A stretch of 46,890 bases of DNA from Haliea sp. (GCA_002862465.1 PKDD01000143.1:1-46890); one strand, 5' to 3'. Positions 24,787 to 34,696 are shown, counted from the first letter of the stretch. Notes: generated from the sequence alone by a model not told the origin. Made by a program: numbers and translations.

Positions 24787-25514
24787 GTAAAACCAAGCCT
24801 ATTGTGTTGGAGTTGACAGACGTGAGTCTCAGCTTCCATGTTAGCAAGAAGTCTTTTGATCACGGTAGGCACCATGTGTTGCAGGACGTCTCAATGCAAC
24901 TCTACGACGGTGAAACCCTCGGTATAGTTGGTAGAAACGGTGTTGGAAAAACCACGTTGTTGAGGGTATTGGCCGGCATTTTGGCGCCGACCAAGGGCAC
25001 CGTGAGGATGGCGCATGGGAAGTCGGCCTCATTGCTGACGCTAGGTCTTGGCTTCAAGCCTGATCTTTCTGGTCGCGACAACGCGCTTCTTGCAGCGATG
25101 TTGCAGGGCTCCTCGCGAAAACAAGCCTTATCATTTCTCGCTGATATTAAAGAATTTTCTGAGTTGGGCGATTCCTTTGAGCAGCCAGTGAAAAACTATT
25201 CCGCCGGTATGAGCTCACGCCTCGCCTTTACCACTGCTCTGATGACCCATGTCGATGTGTTGCTGATCGATGAGATTCTAAGTGTAGGCGATGCCCATTT
25301 TCGGGGAAAGGCACTAGCCGCGATGGAGGCCCGTGTTACTGGTGAACAGACGGTCGTGTTTGTGTCTCATATGGTAGATCAGGTTGAGAAAATGTGTGAT
25401 CGCGTTATCTGGCTGGAAAATGGCAACATTGTAGCTGAGGGTGATTCGAAGGAGGTTACGAGCGCCTATACGGAGAGTATTACACGGTTACGCCGGGACA
25501 AAATAAAGCATTAG
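24783..25514 (+). CDS. ABC exporter ATP-binding protein (Wzt/KpsT-like)
   Basis: Cytoplasmic ATPase of the exporter, 243 residues from ATG 24783, which overlaps the permease stop. It has Walker A GRNGVGKT at 50-57, the family-typical GLGFKPDLSGRDNALL, the signature YSAGMSSRLAF, Walker B VLLIDEILSVGD and the switch His in FVSHM. The protein ends soon after the ATPase domain, so it lacks the C-terminal carbohydrate-binding domain of O-antigen Wzt proteins that recognise a capped chain. It is therefore closer to KpsT or to TagH ATPase domains. Substrate unknown. Confidence 0.9.
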   Translation: MSKTKPIVLELTDVSLSFHVSKKSFDHGRHHVLQDVSMQLYDGETLGIVGRNGVGKTTLLRVLAGILAPTKGTVRMAHGKSASLLTLGLGFKPDLSGRDNALLAAMLQGSSRKQALSFLADIKEFSELGDSFEQPVKNYSAGMSSRLAFTTALMTHVDVLLIDEILSVGDAHFRGKALAAMEARVTGEQTVVFVSHMVDQVEKMCDRVIWLENGNIVAEGDSKEVTSAYTESITRLRRDKIKH

Positions 25515-25527
25515 GGGCGCCCAGTCT

Positions 25528-26514
25528 CTAGCGACTAGTCTCGCACAGTTCACAGGCAATGATCAGAGCCTGCTCTAGGCTATGCCAGTCTGCAGAGCCT
25601 GTTGCCGCCTGATCTAAAGCTGTGCCATGATCTACTGACGTTCGAATGATAGGTAGGCCTAGGGTGATATTAATTGCACGGCCAAATCCCGAGTATTTTA
25701 ATACGGGCAGGCCCTGGTCATGATACATGGCAAAAACGGCATCACAATTGCTCAGCACTTTAGGGTTAAAGGCGGTATCGGCGGGGAGGGGACCACTCAA
25801 ACGCATGCCGCTCGCCCGCAAGTTCTCTAATACCGGAGTGAGTATTTCCACTTCTTCCCGTCCCATGTGGCCGTCTTCTCCTGCATGAGGATTCAAGCCC
25901 AGTACCGCGATACGCGGCGAGTCTATAGCGAATTTAGCGCGCAGATCTTGATGTAAAATACTTAAGGTTTGGTAGAGAAGTTCAGACGTGATCGCGCCGG
26001 GTACGTCTTTGAGCGCTAGGTGAGTCGTGGCAAGCGCGACTCGCAGTTCCTTGGTTGCTAACATCATGACGACCTTGTCGGTACCTGTCTCCTGCGCTAG
26101 AAACTCCGTATGTCCTGTGAAGGGAATGCCGGCATCGTTGATGACAGATTTCTGCACGGGCCCAGTCACCATCGCTTCATAGTGGCCGCTCATGCAGCCT
26201 TCTACCGCATGTCTGAGGGTCCCCAAAACATAAGCCGCATTCGCTGTATTCAGTATCCCTGCGATAGCCGGCATGGCGAGCGAAACAGGCTGGATTTTCA
26301 GCGTGCCAGGCTGCTGTGCCTGAGGTAGCAGGTCTGGCGTGTAAGTCTGTAGGTCAATCGGCAGTCCTAACGTCAGTGCTCGTTGCTGCAGCATATCTGG
26401 GTCTGCGATGACAACCAATTCCGCTGGCCAAGGGTATTGCGCAGCCATCAACACGATGTCCGGCCCGATGCCAGCGGGTTCGCCCGCTGTAATGGCAATT
26501 CTGGGTAGCGGCAT
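25528..26514 (-). CDS. pdxA: 4-hydroxythreonine-4-phosphate dehydrogenase PdxA
   Basis: NAD-dependent step of deoxyxylulose-5-phosphate-dependent pyridoxal phosphate biosynthesis. The 328 residues include [12 protein letters not shown], the metal/substrate histidines in [24 protein letters not shown] and [12 protein letters not shown]. It is 9 nt downstream of surA in the lptD-surA-pdxA operon and convergent with the inserted exporter ATPase gene. Confidence 0.98.
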   Translation of the reverse strand: MPLPRIAITAGEPAGIGPDIVLMAAQYPWPAELVVIADPDMLQQRALTLGLPIDLQTYTPDLLPQAQQPGTLKIQPVSLAMPAIAGILNTANAAYVLGTLRHAVEGCMSGHYEAMVTGPVQKSVINDAGIPFTGHTEFLAQETGTDKVVMMLATKELRVALATTHLALKDVPGAITSELLYQTLSILHQDLRAKFAIDSPRIAVLGLNPHAGEDGHMGREEVEILTPVLENLRASGMRLSGPLPADTAFNPKVLSNCDAVFAMYHDQGLPVLKYSGFGRAINITLGLPIIRTSVDHGTALDQAATGSADWHSLEQALIIACELCETSR

Positions 26515-26523
26515 GGTGAAAAT

Positions 26524-27813
26524 CTACTTTACGTCGACAAAAGCTTCATCGCGAATTTGTTGTAGCCACGCGTCGAGCTCTTCTTGATATTTACGCTGAT
26601 GCACGTAATCTGTGGCTTTGGCGCGAGTGGCCTGATCGGTCATATCCTGCTCCCTGCGTCCTTCTACTTCTACTATATGCCAGCCATATGGCGTCTGCAC
26701 CGGCGCGGATATCTGACCAGGCGCAGTATTGGCCATGGCGGCCTCAAATTCTGGCACCATTTGCCCAGGGGTCATCCAGCCCAACTCGCCACCTTCTTGA
26801 GCGGAACCAATATCCTGCGAATACTCTTTAGCCAGCTCTGCGAAGTCTTCTCCGGCGAGGGCGCGCGCGCGCAGTTCTGCCGCTAACTCTCTGGCTTGTT
26901 CATCTGTCATAATCTCGGAAGACTTTATCAGGATATGGTGGGCCTTGGTTTGGGTGACGATCTGTTCTCTTCCGCGCACTGCCTCCAAGTAGACCAAATG
27001 GAAGCCGCTGTCTGAGCGAATAGGCCCTGCTGTTTCGCCCGGCGTCAATTGCGGCACGATGTCACTGAAAATGGACGGTAGGTCATCCAGTTTTCGCCAT
27101 CCGAGATCCCCGTCAGTGATAAGGTAGGGCAGATTGCTGCTTTCGACGGTCTTTTCAAAGGGTTCACCGCCGCGAATGCGCTGCATCGCTTGATCCAGTT
27201 GCTTGCGGGCGGCTGCAATTTCACTGTCACTCGGGTCTGACTGCAATGCTAGCAGTGCATGGAGCACGTGATACTGTGACTGGGTTAGGGATTTGCCTTC
27301 TTTCGTGTCTAAGAAGTTGCCCACTTCCTGTTCTGTGATTTGGATGCGTTGATTGACGTTTCCTCCTTGCACACGTTGGATGATCATTTCTCGTCGAACC
27401 TGCTCCCGCATACCGTTGTAAGATTGGTCGCGCTGCTCAAGGGCTTGCTGGAACTGTGCTAGGGTCATATTGTTTTGGGCCGCAATTCGGCTTATCGCTT
27501 GATTAAGCTGCTCGTCAGAGATGCGGACGCCGGCACGGCTCCCTTTTTGTAACTGGATGCTTTCGAGAATCAGACGATCCAATGTGTCTTGAATCAGCTC
27601 ATTATTCGGCGGGGGTGTAATACCTCTGGCCCGAAGATTATTGGTCACAGCGGCGACTCTCTCACGTAATTCGCTGGCCATAACGATGTCATCATCCACG
27701 ATTGCAACCACCTGATCTATGACTTCAGTCGCAGCGTGCACTATGGCTCCCGCGAGAATGGTCCAGATTATGCCTGCAGATAACAGTAGCGTCTTAGTAT
27801 TCACGTTCGTCAA
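26524..27813 (-). CDS. surA: Periplasmic chaperone / peptidyl-prolyl isomerase SurA
   Basis: Escorts unfolded outer-membrane proteins, including LptD, across the periplasm. The 429 residues comprise a signal peptide (about 1-28, ending VHA), the SurA N-terminal chaperone domain starting at VIDQVVAIVDDDIVMASEL, and two parvulin domains at about 175-275 and 285-390 (GGEPFEKTV... and AHHILIKS...GELGWMTPGQMVPEFE). A final helix closes the chaperone body. It overlaps the end of lptD by 20 nt, so the two are coupled, and pdxA follows. Confidence 0.98.
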   Translation of the reverse strand: MTNVNTKTLLLSAGIIWTILAGAIVHAATEVIDQVVAIVDDDIVMASELRERVAAVTNNLRARGITPPPNNELIQDTLDRLILESIQLQKGSRAGVRISDEQLNQAISRIAAQNNMTLAQFQQALEQRDQSYNGMREQVRREMIIQRVQGGNVNQRIQITEQEVGNFLDTKEGKSLTQSQYHVLHALLALQSDPSDSEIAAARKQLDQAMQRIRGGEPFEKTVESSNLPYLITDGDLGWRKLDDLPSIFSDIVPQLTPGETAGPIRSDSGFHLVYLEAVRGREQIVTQTKAHHILIKSSEIMTDEQARELAAELRARALAGEDFAELAKEYSQDIGSAQEGGELGWMTPGQMVPEFEAAMANTAPGQISAPVQTPYGWHIVEVEGRREQDMTDQATRAKATDYVHQRKYQEELDAWLQQIRDEAFVDVK

Positions 27814-30253
27814 AACCCCTAATCATGGTTTGCATAATGTTAGTTATCCGGTTCCCGAAGCCACCCATGCCCTTCAGTAACACTTGAAACTGTATCGTAC
27901 TTTCACGTTCCAAGTTGGGATTGCTAAAGTTAGGTATAGCTCCAGAATCATTGTTGTAATAGCGTAATTGCAGCAAGCGCGCTGTCCAGCAGCAGCTATC
28001 ATATTCCACACCGAACATATCTTCTACGCTGATATCATCCTCTAAAGAGTAGCTCATGGACGCGAATATACTCCAGTTGTTGTCGAGAGGCAGATAACTA
28101 GAGACACTGACCTCATTGGTCAGCTGCCGGTTGTTGAATGCTGGCGCAAGACGGCGATAAGAATAACCAATGTTGAAAATACTGCCGTTGTCCGGCTGGT
28201 AGCTACCTTCAAAGAAGCCTGAATTGAAATTATCTTCCTCTGGATTCCAGACAACACTGGTGCGCAGACCTAGGTGCTCCGTAGGCCTGGCCAGTAGTTC
28301 TCCCGCGATTTCCGACGTTGACCGTTCCTGCGGGGCTGCATTTAATCCCTGGCGTACTTGTCTATCGTCAAAATAGTAGATCTGACCGACACTGGCTGTG
28401 AGCAAATTGCGACCGGATTCATCGTCAATCAAGCGGCTAATCAGGCCTAGGGAGACCTGGTTGGCATCATCCAGTCGGTCATGTCCAGCGAAGCGTGTCT
28501 CTCGAAATAGTTGAGAATAGGTGAAGGTCAGTTCAGCCGTGTCGAAAAGCGGCTGGTCTGTTTGATCCTCATATTTGCTATAGAGGTAGTAAACACGGGG
28601 CTCTAGTGTTTGCAAAAAACGCCTACCTGCAAAACGGGTCTGGCGATCAAAAATCAGACCTGCATCCAGATTCGCGAGCGGTGCGCCGGCCGATGGACTG
28701 TTATCTTGGAATAAGGTCGAGTCATTCAGTTCATAATTCACTTGACGGTATTTTAGTGTTGGCTTGAAGTGTCCAAAGGACCATAGCATTGGATAGCTCA
28801 ACCCTGCTTCGCCATAGGCGCGCTGACCTGTCACAACATCCCGTTGGTTGTCGAAATTTGAATACTGTGCGAGGAAAATTGGTTTCACCGTGAAGGGGTT
28901 GCTGCTGCCGCGGTAAGTACTGCTAATCTGCGGTATTGCTTCATACCCCTTACTGATGTCGTCTGCCAGTGACTGGAACTGTTGGGTCAGCAAAGTCGTC
29001 AGCCAACTGTCGCCCAGATAATTCAGTGAGGCCATCTGCAGCAAGCTCGTTTTGCGCTGGGCGTCGATACTGCTCGTTTCTAGGTCCTTCATATAGTCCA
29101 CATCGCTAGCTTTGCTGTAATCCACCCTCGATTGCCAACGCTGCTGAAACAGACCGTTTTGTTTCACTACCCCCAGCCAGCGATCACTGCTACCGGTCTC
29201 CGATGTCTGGTCACTGTATTTTTTGTCATCAGCCATGTAGGCGCCGCCGACCAGCCATTGCCCCAAAAGCGGGTTCAAATAGCGTAACTGCAGTGCATTA
29301 TTCAAGCCTCGCTCTTCGATATAGCGGGGTACGTAAAGTGCATCGTAGTTGGGAGCCAGATTAATATAGACAGGTGCACTGACGTCTAGCCCGCCGTTGC
29401 TGTCATTGCCAAAATCGGGCCACAAAACGCCTGTACGGCGCCGATCATCAAGGGGTATACGCAGCCATGGGGTGTAAAAGGCCGGTACCCCTTCTACCTC
29501 GACCTTGGCGTGGTGCAGTGTTGCCAAGCCATTATCGAGGTTAAACTCCATCTCTTTTGCAAGCACGACCCAGTCATTTTCGCCCGGCGGACAATAAGTA
29601 AAGGTGCCGTTGTGAACGTGGATTAAACCTTCTAGATCGCGCTCGAGGATATCTGCTGAGCCTCGCATATGCTCACTGTGGAATACGAACTGGCTGTTAT
29701 AAACAACAGCTTCGCCTGTCTTGGAATTGATTTCAGCGCTATCACCTAGCAGCAACAGGTTAGGTTCGCGCAGGGTGATATTGCCTGTGAGAATAGACGA
29801 CTCATCCGTTCGATCAATTAAGACCTCATCGCTACGCATACGACGATAGCCTTGCACTGCGTTTGCTTCCCCGGTCATTATAATCTCATTGCCCTGCATC
29901 TGCGTGCTATTGGCTAGGGCACGGATATGTTCTTCTTCTAATGGCACACTGGTGTTTTCCTGTGCCAGGGGGTCTATGTAAGCCCCCTTACAATTTAAAC
30001 ACTCGCGGTCACGTAAAGATTCAGGCACCGCCGCTAAAGGCACCCAATCCAGCGCAAAATGCGGAGTGTCGTCGGTGGGATCTGCAGTCTCAGAACAGCG
30101 CTCTGAATTTGCATTTTCATTGGCGGCACAGCCGCCCATATTGTTATCCTGTGCCAGCGCCGCATGCGAGAGGCTTAAGCCTAGCGCCACAAACGCCAGC
30201 CACATAGTCGCATAAGCGAGAGAACGATAGCGGTTAGCGCAGACAGGCGTCAT
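27794..30253 (-). CDS. lptD: LPS-assembly protein LptD
   Basis: Outer-membrane beta-barrel that with LptE inserts lipopolysaccharide into the outer leaflet. The 819 residues show a signal peptide (ending ALAQ near 35), an OstA-type N-terminal domain (GNEIIMTGEANAVQGYRRM onward) and the barrel. The conserved disulfide cysteines are visible: an N-terminal set (Cys42, 53, 85, 88), one in TYCPPGENDW and the adjacent pair Cys754-Cys755 in DSCCW, matching the E. coli Cys173 and Cys724-725 contexts. It is the first gene of lptD-surA-pdxA and divergent from amgK. Confidence 0.98.
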   Translation of the reverse strand: MTPVCANRYRSLAYATMWLAFVALGLSLSHAALAQDNNMGGCAANENANSERCSETADPTDDTPHFALDWVPLAAVPESLRDRECLNCKGAYIDPLAQENTSVPLEEEHIRALANSTQMQGNEIIMTGEANAVQGYRRMRSDEVLIDRTDESSILTGNITLREPNLLLLGDSAEINSKTGEAVVYNSQFVFHSEHMRGSADILERDLEGLIHVHNGTFTYCPPGENDWVVLAKEMEFNLDNGLATLHHAKVEVEGVPAFYTPWLRIPLDDRRRTGVLWPDFGNDSNGGLDVSAPVYINLAPNYDALYVPRYIEERGLNNALQLRYLNPLLGQWLVGGAYMADDKKYSDQTSETGSSDRWLGVVKQNGLFQQRWQSRVDYSKASDVDYMKDLETSSIDAQRKTSLLQMASLNYLGDSWLTTLLTQQFQSLADDISKGYEAIPQISSTYRGSSNPFTVKPIFLAQYSNFDNQRDVVTGQRAYGEAGLSYPMLWSFGHFKPTLKYRQVNYELNDSTLFQDNSPSAGAPLANLDAGLIFDRQTRFAGRRFLQTLEPRVYYLYSKYEDQTDQPLFDTAELTFTYSQLFRETRFAGHDRLDDANQVSLGLISRLIDDESGRNLLTASVGQIYYFDDRQVRQGLNAAPQERSTSEIAGELLARPTEHLGLRTSVVWNPEEDNFNSGFFEGSYQPDNGSIFNIGYSYRRLAPAFNNRQLTNEVSVSSYLPLDNNWSIFASMSYSLEDDISVEDMFGVEYDSCCWTARLLQLRYYNNDSGAIPNFSNPNLERESTIQFQVLLKGMGGFGNRITNIMQTMIRGFDEREY

Positions 30254-30339
30254 CTAGGTCAGGGTATATTTGAGGATACAGGAAGAGTCTAAAGCATCCC
30301 TTCCTTGTTGTCCGTCAAATTTTTAAGTAGGAGAAAATT

Positions 30340-31380
30340 GTGACATCGCGGCATGTACCAAAAGCACTTTTACCGTGGGCTATGTCGGTGTTGGGGCAGC
30401 CTGATGGCGCTGTTAAGCCGCATATGGCCCCGGTGGCTGGGGATGCCAGTAACCGGCGCTATTTTCGTTTTGAAGTCGCTTCACAGACTTATGTGCTCGC
30501 AGAGTCTCCGCCTTCCACAGAGAAGAATGAAGCATTTCTGCGGATAGACGCTTTGCTCGATATGGCCGGAGTGAAAGTTCCCGCTATTTTGGGCGTGGAC
30601 TTAGATCGTGGGTTTTTACTATTGGAAGACCTTGGTGATCAGTTGTTATGGCCTGCATTGAACACAGATTCGGTAGACCGCTATTACACGCTAGCTTTTG
30701 ACGTATTGGTTAAAATGGCAGCAGTGGAGACCAGCGATGCTGGCCTCGGTTCATACGACAACGCACTATTGGGTGAAGAGTTAGGGCGTTTTCAGCGATG
30801 GTTTGTCGAGGGATTGCTGGGATATCAGCTGACTCCGCTTGAGCAGGTCCTGCTGGACGCGTTCTTTGAGCGGCTAATAAGCAGTGCGCTAGAGCAACCG
30901 TCGGTAGTAGTACATCGAGATTTTCATAGCCGCAATCTAATGCTGTTTGGCGCCGAGGGGTTAGCAGTAATCGATTTTCAGGATGCAGTGGTGGGACCTG
31001 TTACTTATGATCTGGTATCGCTGTTGCGAGATTGTTATATACAATGGCCGCTCGAGCGGGTCCAAGCTTGGGTGCACCGGTATCGTGATCGTTTGTGTTC
31101 ACAGGGACTATTAACATGCACGGACGAGGCGTTATTCCTGCGCTGGTTCGATTGGATGGGACTGCAGCGGCATATAAAAGTATTGGGCACCTTTTCCCGT
31201 CTTTACCTTCGCGATGGGAAGTCCGGCTATCTTGACGATCTGCCGCTGGTGATTGAATACGTGCTCCAAGTGGCTGATCAGTATTCGGACAAAGAGCCCC
31301 TTTTTGCCGACTTCAGCAGCTTTTTTTCGCAGCGCCTTGCCCCTTTGATGATGACTCAGGGTTGGAGTAAAATACGGTGA
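30340..31380 (+). CDS. amgK: N-acetylmuramate/N-acetylglucosamine anomeric kinase AmgK
   Basis: Phosphorylates C1 of MurNAc or GlcNAc in the peptidoglycan recycling route that bypasses de novo UDP-MurNAc synthesis. The 346-residue aminoglycoside-phosphotransferase fold has AGDASNRRYFRF at the N-lobe, the catalytic HRDFHSRNLM and the metal-binding VIDFQDAVVGPVTYDL. The GTG start is supported by a strong AGGAG about 7 nt upstream. It overlaps murU by 4 nt and is divergent from lptD, the same neighbourhood as in Pseudomonas. Confidence 0.94.
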   Translation: MTSRHVPKALLPWAMSVLGQPDGAVKPHMAPVAGDASNRRYFRFEVASQTYVLAESPPSTEKNEAFLRIDALLDMAGVKVPAILGVDLDRGFLLLEDLGDQLLWPALNTDSVDRYYTLAFDVLVKMAAVETSDAGLGSYDNALLGEELGRFQRWFVEGLLGYQLTPLEQVLLDAFFERLISSALEQPSVVVHRDFHSRNLMLFGAEGLAVIDFQDAVVGPVTYDLVSLLRDCYIQWPLERVQAWVHRYRDRLCSQGLLTCTDEALFLRWFDWMGLQRHIKVLGTFSRLYLRDGKSGYLDDLPLVIEYVLQVADQYSDKEPLFADFSSFFSQRLAPLMMTQGWSKIR

Positions 31381-32060
31381 GGGTAATGATACTGGCAGCA
31401 GGTGTTGGAGAACGCATGCGTCCGTTGACAGAGCATACCCCCAAGCCACTGTTGCGAGTGGCTGGTACCCCGCTGATCGAACACCATATTCGGCGGTTGG
31501 CATCTGCTGGTTGCAGTGAGATCGTGATTAATGTTGCGCACCTTGGTCAGCAGATAATGGATTATTGCGCCGATGGCAGTCAATGGGGTGTCACGATTGT
31601 CTACTCGCGAGAGGGATCGCCCTTGGAGACAGCGGGCGGTATTGTGAATGCGCTGCCCCTGCTGGGCAATAAGCCCTTTATGGTGATAAATGGCGATATC
31701 TGGTTCGACTATCCGTTTGAACAGCTAATCGCATATCGTCTGCGGCCCGATGAGGTCGCCCACTTAGTCATGGTAGAAAACCCGCCACAGCACATATTTG
31801 GTGATTTCCAGTTAGATAATGAGGGCTGGATCAAGCCCTTGGAAGCGGGCGCATATGGTTTTACCTATGCCGGGCTAGGCATTTATACAGCAGCACTTTT
31901 CGCTGCAATGCCACGGGGTAGAATGCCCCTCAGGCCGCTGCTGGACGCGGCGATAAGGAAGGGGCAATTGGGCGGCGAGCGGTATGCCGGACAGTGGCTG
32001 GATGTGGGCACACCTGAGCGGTTGCGGGAGTTGAATAGTATGATAGGGGGCTTTATTTAG
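31377..32060 (+). CDS. murU: MurNAc-1-phosphate uridylyltransferase MurU
   Basis: Nucleotidyltransferase of 227 residues making UDP-MurNAc from MurNAc-1-phosphate, the step after AmgK. The signature is ILAAGVGERMRPLTEHTPKPL, with FMVINGDIWFDYP carrying a metal-binding Asp and AGLGIYTAALFA later. Its length and placement separate it from the longer glucose-1-phosphate thymidylyltransferases. The GTG start overlaps the amgK stop (GTGA). The pathway gives fosfomycin-tolerant wall recycling where known, which here is inferred from homology. Confidence 0.94.
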   Translation: MRVMILAAGVGERMRPLTEHTPKPLLRVAGTPLIEHHIRRLASAGCSEIVINVAHLGQQIMDYCADGSQWGVTIVYSREGSPLETAGGIVNALPLLGNKPFMVINGDIWFDYPFEQLIAYRLRPDEVAHLVMVENPPQHIFGDFQLDNEGWIKPLEAGAYGFTYAGLGIYTAALFAAMPRGRMPLRPLLDAAIRKGQLGGERYAGQWLDVGTPERLRELNSMIGGFI

Positions 32061-32161
32061 GTCAAATATTGCGTCTGTCTCGCATAGCGATGCTGATATC
32101 CGTGTGTATCGCCACCACTTAATCGTTAGAATGTGAATCTGAATATGGACTGGAGACCAAA

Positions 32162-32839
32162 ATGGTCGATTACAAAATAGCCCCTTCTATTCTCTCCGCT
32201 GATTTCGCTCGTTTGGGAGAGGAGGTCGACGCAGTGCTCGATGCAGGAGCTGACATCGTGCATTTTGACGTCATGGATAATCACTATGTGCCGAATCTCA
32301 CTATTGGGCCTATGGTTTGTAGCGCTCTTCGCAGGTACGGAATTACCGCTGATATCGATGTGCATTTGATGGTGAGCCCAGTTGACCCGTTAATTAAAAA
32401 CTTTGCTGAGGCCGGTGCCACCTATATTACCTTTCACCCCGACGCTTCCACACATGTCGATCGGTCACTGCAGCTTATTCGCGATGCAGGCTGTAAATCA
32501 GGTTTAGTGTTCAATCCGCATTTGGGTCTGGATGTTCTGCGCTATGTACTGGACAAGGTCGATATGGTGCTGCTGATGTCAGTCAATCCAGGGTTTGGAG
32601 GGCAATCATTTATTCCTTCGACTGTTCAAAAGCTGCGTGAAGCACGTGACATGATTGACGCTTCAGGTTTTGATATTCGCCTCGAGATCGACGGTGGCGT
32701 CACACCGAAGAACATAGCTCAGATTGCGGCAGCAGGGGCTGATACGTTTGTGGCGGGCTCTGCGATTTTCGGTCAGCCTAACTACGCAGACGTTATTGAA
32801 AAGATGAGGTCGGAGTTGCGCAAGGTCGGTGGTGCATAG
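32162..32839 (+). CDS. rpe: Ribulose-phosphate 3-epimerase
   Basis: Interconverts ribulose-5-phosphate and xylulose-5-phosphate. The TIM barrel of 225 residues has [15 protein letters not shown], the metal site [35 protein letters not shown] and [15 protein letters not shown] site 6-7 nt upstream supports the ATG. It lies 101 nt after murU and 354 nt before trpE. In many proteobacteria rpe and trpEG are neighbours, as here. Confidence 0.98.
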   Translation: MVDYKIAPSILSADFARLGEEVDAVLDAGADIVHFDVMDNHYVPNLTIGPMVCSALRRYGITADIDVHLMVSPVDPLIKNFAEAGATYITFHPDASTHVDRSLQLIRDAGCKSGLVFNPHLGLDVLRYVLDKVDMVLLMSVNPGFGGQSFIPSTVQKLREARDMIDASGFDIRLEIDGGVTPKNIAQIAAAGADTFVAGSAIFGQPNYADVIEKMRSELRKVGGA

Positions 32840-32890
32840 CTAGGGATTTGCGCATGAGATTGGGGTCTTGAGTGTGAACGTATGCCGTTG

Positions 32891-32909
32891 CTGAGGAGTT
32901 GTGCCTCAG
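32891..32909 (+). terminator. Hairpin downstream of rpe
   Basis: CTGAGG and CCTCAG enclose a 7-nt loop, 52 nt after the rpe stop. No T run follows, so it is only a candidate. A second short stem, GGGCT/AGCCC (33002-33015), followed by GTTTG, lies just upstream of the trp promoter. Confidence 0.3.
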
Positions 32910-33017
32910 AGCGCTGGCCCTGTCTGTAGTGCCCTGCCACAGCGGCCTGTCCCACTTGAACGGCTTAAAGCCCTCTAAAATCAAACTTTCTTCACAGAAT
33001 TGGGCTGCTAAGCCCGT

Positions 33018-33045
33018 TTGCCAACCGTAAACCTACAGGTACAAT
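33018..33045 (+). promoter_or_regulatory. Sigma70 promoter of the trp operon
   Basis: TTGCCA (33018-33023) and TACAAT (33040-33045) are separated by 16 nt, a good match to the sigma70 consensus. Transcription would begin near 33052, placing the Trp-rich leader peptide in the first part of the mRNA. Confidence 0.6.
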
Positions 33046-33072
33046 AGAAGGTGTACTTTCTTGGAGAGCGCT

Positions 33073-33141
33073 GTGAAAACAGCATTGCGAAAAAATATCG
33101 GCTTGCTGTCGATGTGTGAGGTCACCTGCTGGCGATGGTAG
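33073..33141 (+). CDS. trpL: Tryptophan operon leader peptide TrpL
   Basis: A 22-codon frame starting GTG, with GGAGAG 4-9 nt upstream, ending Cys-Trp-Arg-Trp-TAG. Two Trp codons separated by one Arg just before the stop are the classic mark of a leader peptide for ribosome-mediated attenuation, and the frame sits between a good promoter and trpE. The GTG lies in a small GCTGT-GAAA-ACAGC hairpin (33070-33083). I see no G+C-rich stem with a T run between 33141 and the trpE ATG, so the switch may act on translation or Rho rather than on an intrinsic terminator. GGAGAG at 33063 is complementary to CTCTCC at 33178, next to the trpE ribosome site. Confidence 0.75.
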   Translation: MKTALRKNIGLLSMCEVTCWRW

Positions 33142-33193
33142 CCAAGGCTTCTTTACGACCTGATTAAGCACCTTTACTCTCCGAGGACACATC

Positions 33194-34696
33194 ATGAACC
33201 CGCAAGACTTTGCTGCGCTAGCAGCGCAAAATTACAACCGAATCCCTGTCAGCCGCGAAGCGCTGGCCGATTTAGAAACCCCACTTAGTGCCTACCGTAA
33301 AGTTGCGGAAGGGCCTTATTCTTATTTCTTTGAATCTGTACAAGGCGGCGAAAAGTGGGGCCGTTACTCCATCATAGGCTTGCCGTGTCGAAAGTTGTTG
33401 AAGGTTTTTGGATATCGCGTTGAGGTCTGGGAGGATGGCGTTCTTAGTGAAACAGACGAGGTGGCCGACCCCCTGGCTTTTGCCGAGGCTTTTCAGCAGC
33501 GTTATCGAGCCGCGCCACGTAGTGATCTTCCTGTTTTCCATGGCGGATTAGTGGGGTATTTTGGCTATGATACCGTGCGCTATGTTGAGCCGCGCCTGCG
33601 AGCAGGAATACCTCCGGATGCTTTGGGAACCCCCGATATTTTGTTGATGGTGTCTGAGGAAGTTCTGGTGTTCGATAATCTTTCTGGCACCATTCGCCTA
33701 ATAGTCAATGTAGATCCCTCGACGGATCATGCGTTGGAAAAAGCTCAGGACAGATTGTCCATCCTAGTGGCACGTTTGCGCGAGCCTATGCGGCCCCTCC
33801 CGGATGTTGTGTTAGAGGCGGCGGACAGCTCGACTTTAGAGCAGCAGGCTGAGTCTGATTTTACTCAGGCGACTTATGAGGTTAGTGTTGAGAAGGTTAA
33901 GGAATATGTGTTGGCCGGCGACGTCATGCAGGTGGTGCCCTCACAGCGAATGAGTATTCCTTTCAGTGCGCCCCCGTTGAATCTCTATCGAGCGCTGCGC
34001 AATCTCAACCCCTCGCCATATATGTATTATCTGGATATGGAAGATTTTCATATTGTGGGTTCTTCGCCTGAAATCTTGGCTCGGCAGGAAAAAGGCATGG
34101 TGACGGTCCGACCTATTGCAGGGACGCGGCGGCGTGGTCTCACAGAGGATGAAGATGAGGCTCTCGAAGTCGAATTATTGGCTGATCCTAAGGAAATAGC
34201 CGAGCATTTGATGCTGATTGACCTTGGGCGCAATGACGTGGGAAGAATCGCGGAGACGGGTTCGGTAGAGTTAACGGACAAAATGGTGGTAGAGCGTTAT
34301 TCTCACGTGATGCATATCGTGTCGAACGTGCGCGCCAAGCTGAAGTCTGGTAAGTCTGCCTTTGATGTGCTGCGCGCAACCCTGCCAGCAGGGACACTTA
34401 GCGGGGCACCTAAAATCCGCGCCATGGAAATTATTGACGAACTCGAGCCGGTCAAGCGCGGCGTCTATGGCGGTGCGGTGGGGTATATTTCTTGGGCGGG
34501 CGATATGGATACCGCAATCGCGATTCGTACTGCGGTGGTCAAAGACGGCAAATTATACGTGCAGGCGGGCGGTGGGGTCGTTGCAGACTCCATCCCGGTA
34601 ATGGAATGGAAGGAGACCCATGACAAGGCCCGTGCTATGTTTCGCGCAGCCTCCATGGTGTTAGCAGGGGAGAGTGAACATGCTGTTGATGATTGA
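33194..34696 (+). CDS. trpE: Anthranilate synthase component I
   Basis: Makes anthranilate from chorismate with ammonia supplied by TrpG. The 500 residues contain an N-terminal regulatory part ([28 protein letters not shown]; the ESV..G region corresponds to the tryptophan feedback site) and the chorismate-binding core ([46 protein letters not shown]). A GAGG site lies 8 nt upstream of the ATG. The last 17 nt overlap trpG. The leader peptide and promoter upstream indicate tryptophan control. Confidence 0.98.
   Translation: MNPQDFAALAAQNYNRIPVSREALADLETPLSAYRKVAEGPYSYFFESVQGGEKWGRYSIIGLPCRKLLKVFGYRVEVWEDGVLSETDEVADPLAFAEAFQQRYRAAPRSDLPVFHGGLVGYFGYDTVRYVEPRLRAGIPPDALGTPDILLMVSEEVLVFDNLSGTIRLIVNVDPSTDHALEKAQDRLSILVARLREPMRPLPDVVLEAADSSTLEQQAESDFTQATYEVSVEKVKEYVLAGDVMQVVPSQRMSIPFSAPPLNLYRALRNLNPSPYMYYLDMEDFHIVGSSPEILARQEKGMVTVRPIAGTRRRGLTEDEDEALEVELLADPKEIAEHLMLIDLGRNDVGRIAETGSVELTDKMVVERYSHVMHIVSNVRAKLKSGKSAFDVLRATLPAGTLSGAPKIRAMEIIDELEPVKRGVYGGAVGYISWAGDMDTAIAIRTAVVKDGKLYVQAGGGVVADSIPVMEWKETHDKARAMFRAASMVLAGESEHAVDD

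Noticed and set aside
33142-33193. Classical intrinsic attenuator before trpE
   Set aside because: No G+C-rich stem followed by a T run was found by eye, so only the leader peptide and promoter are annotated.
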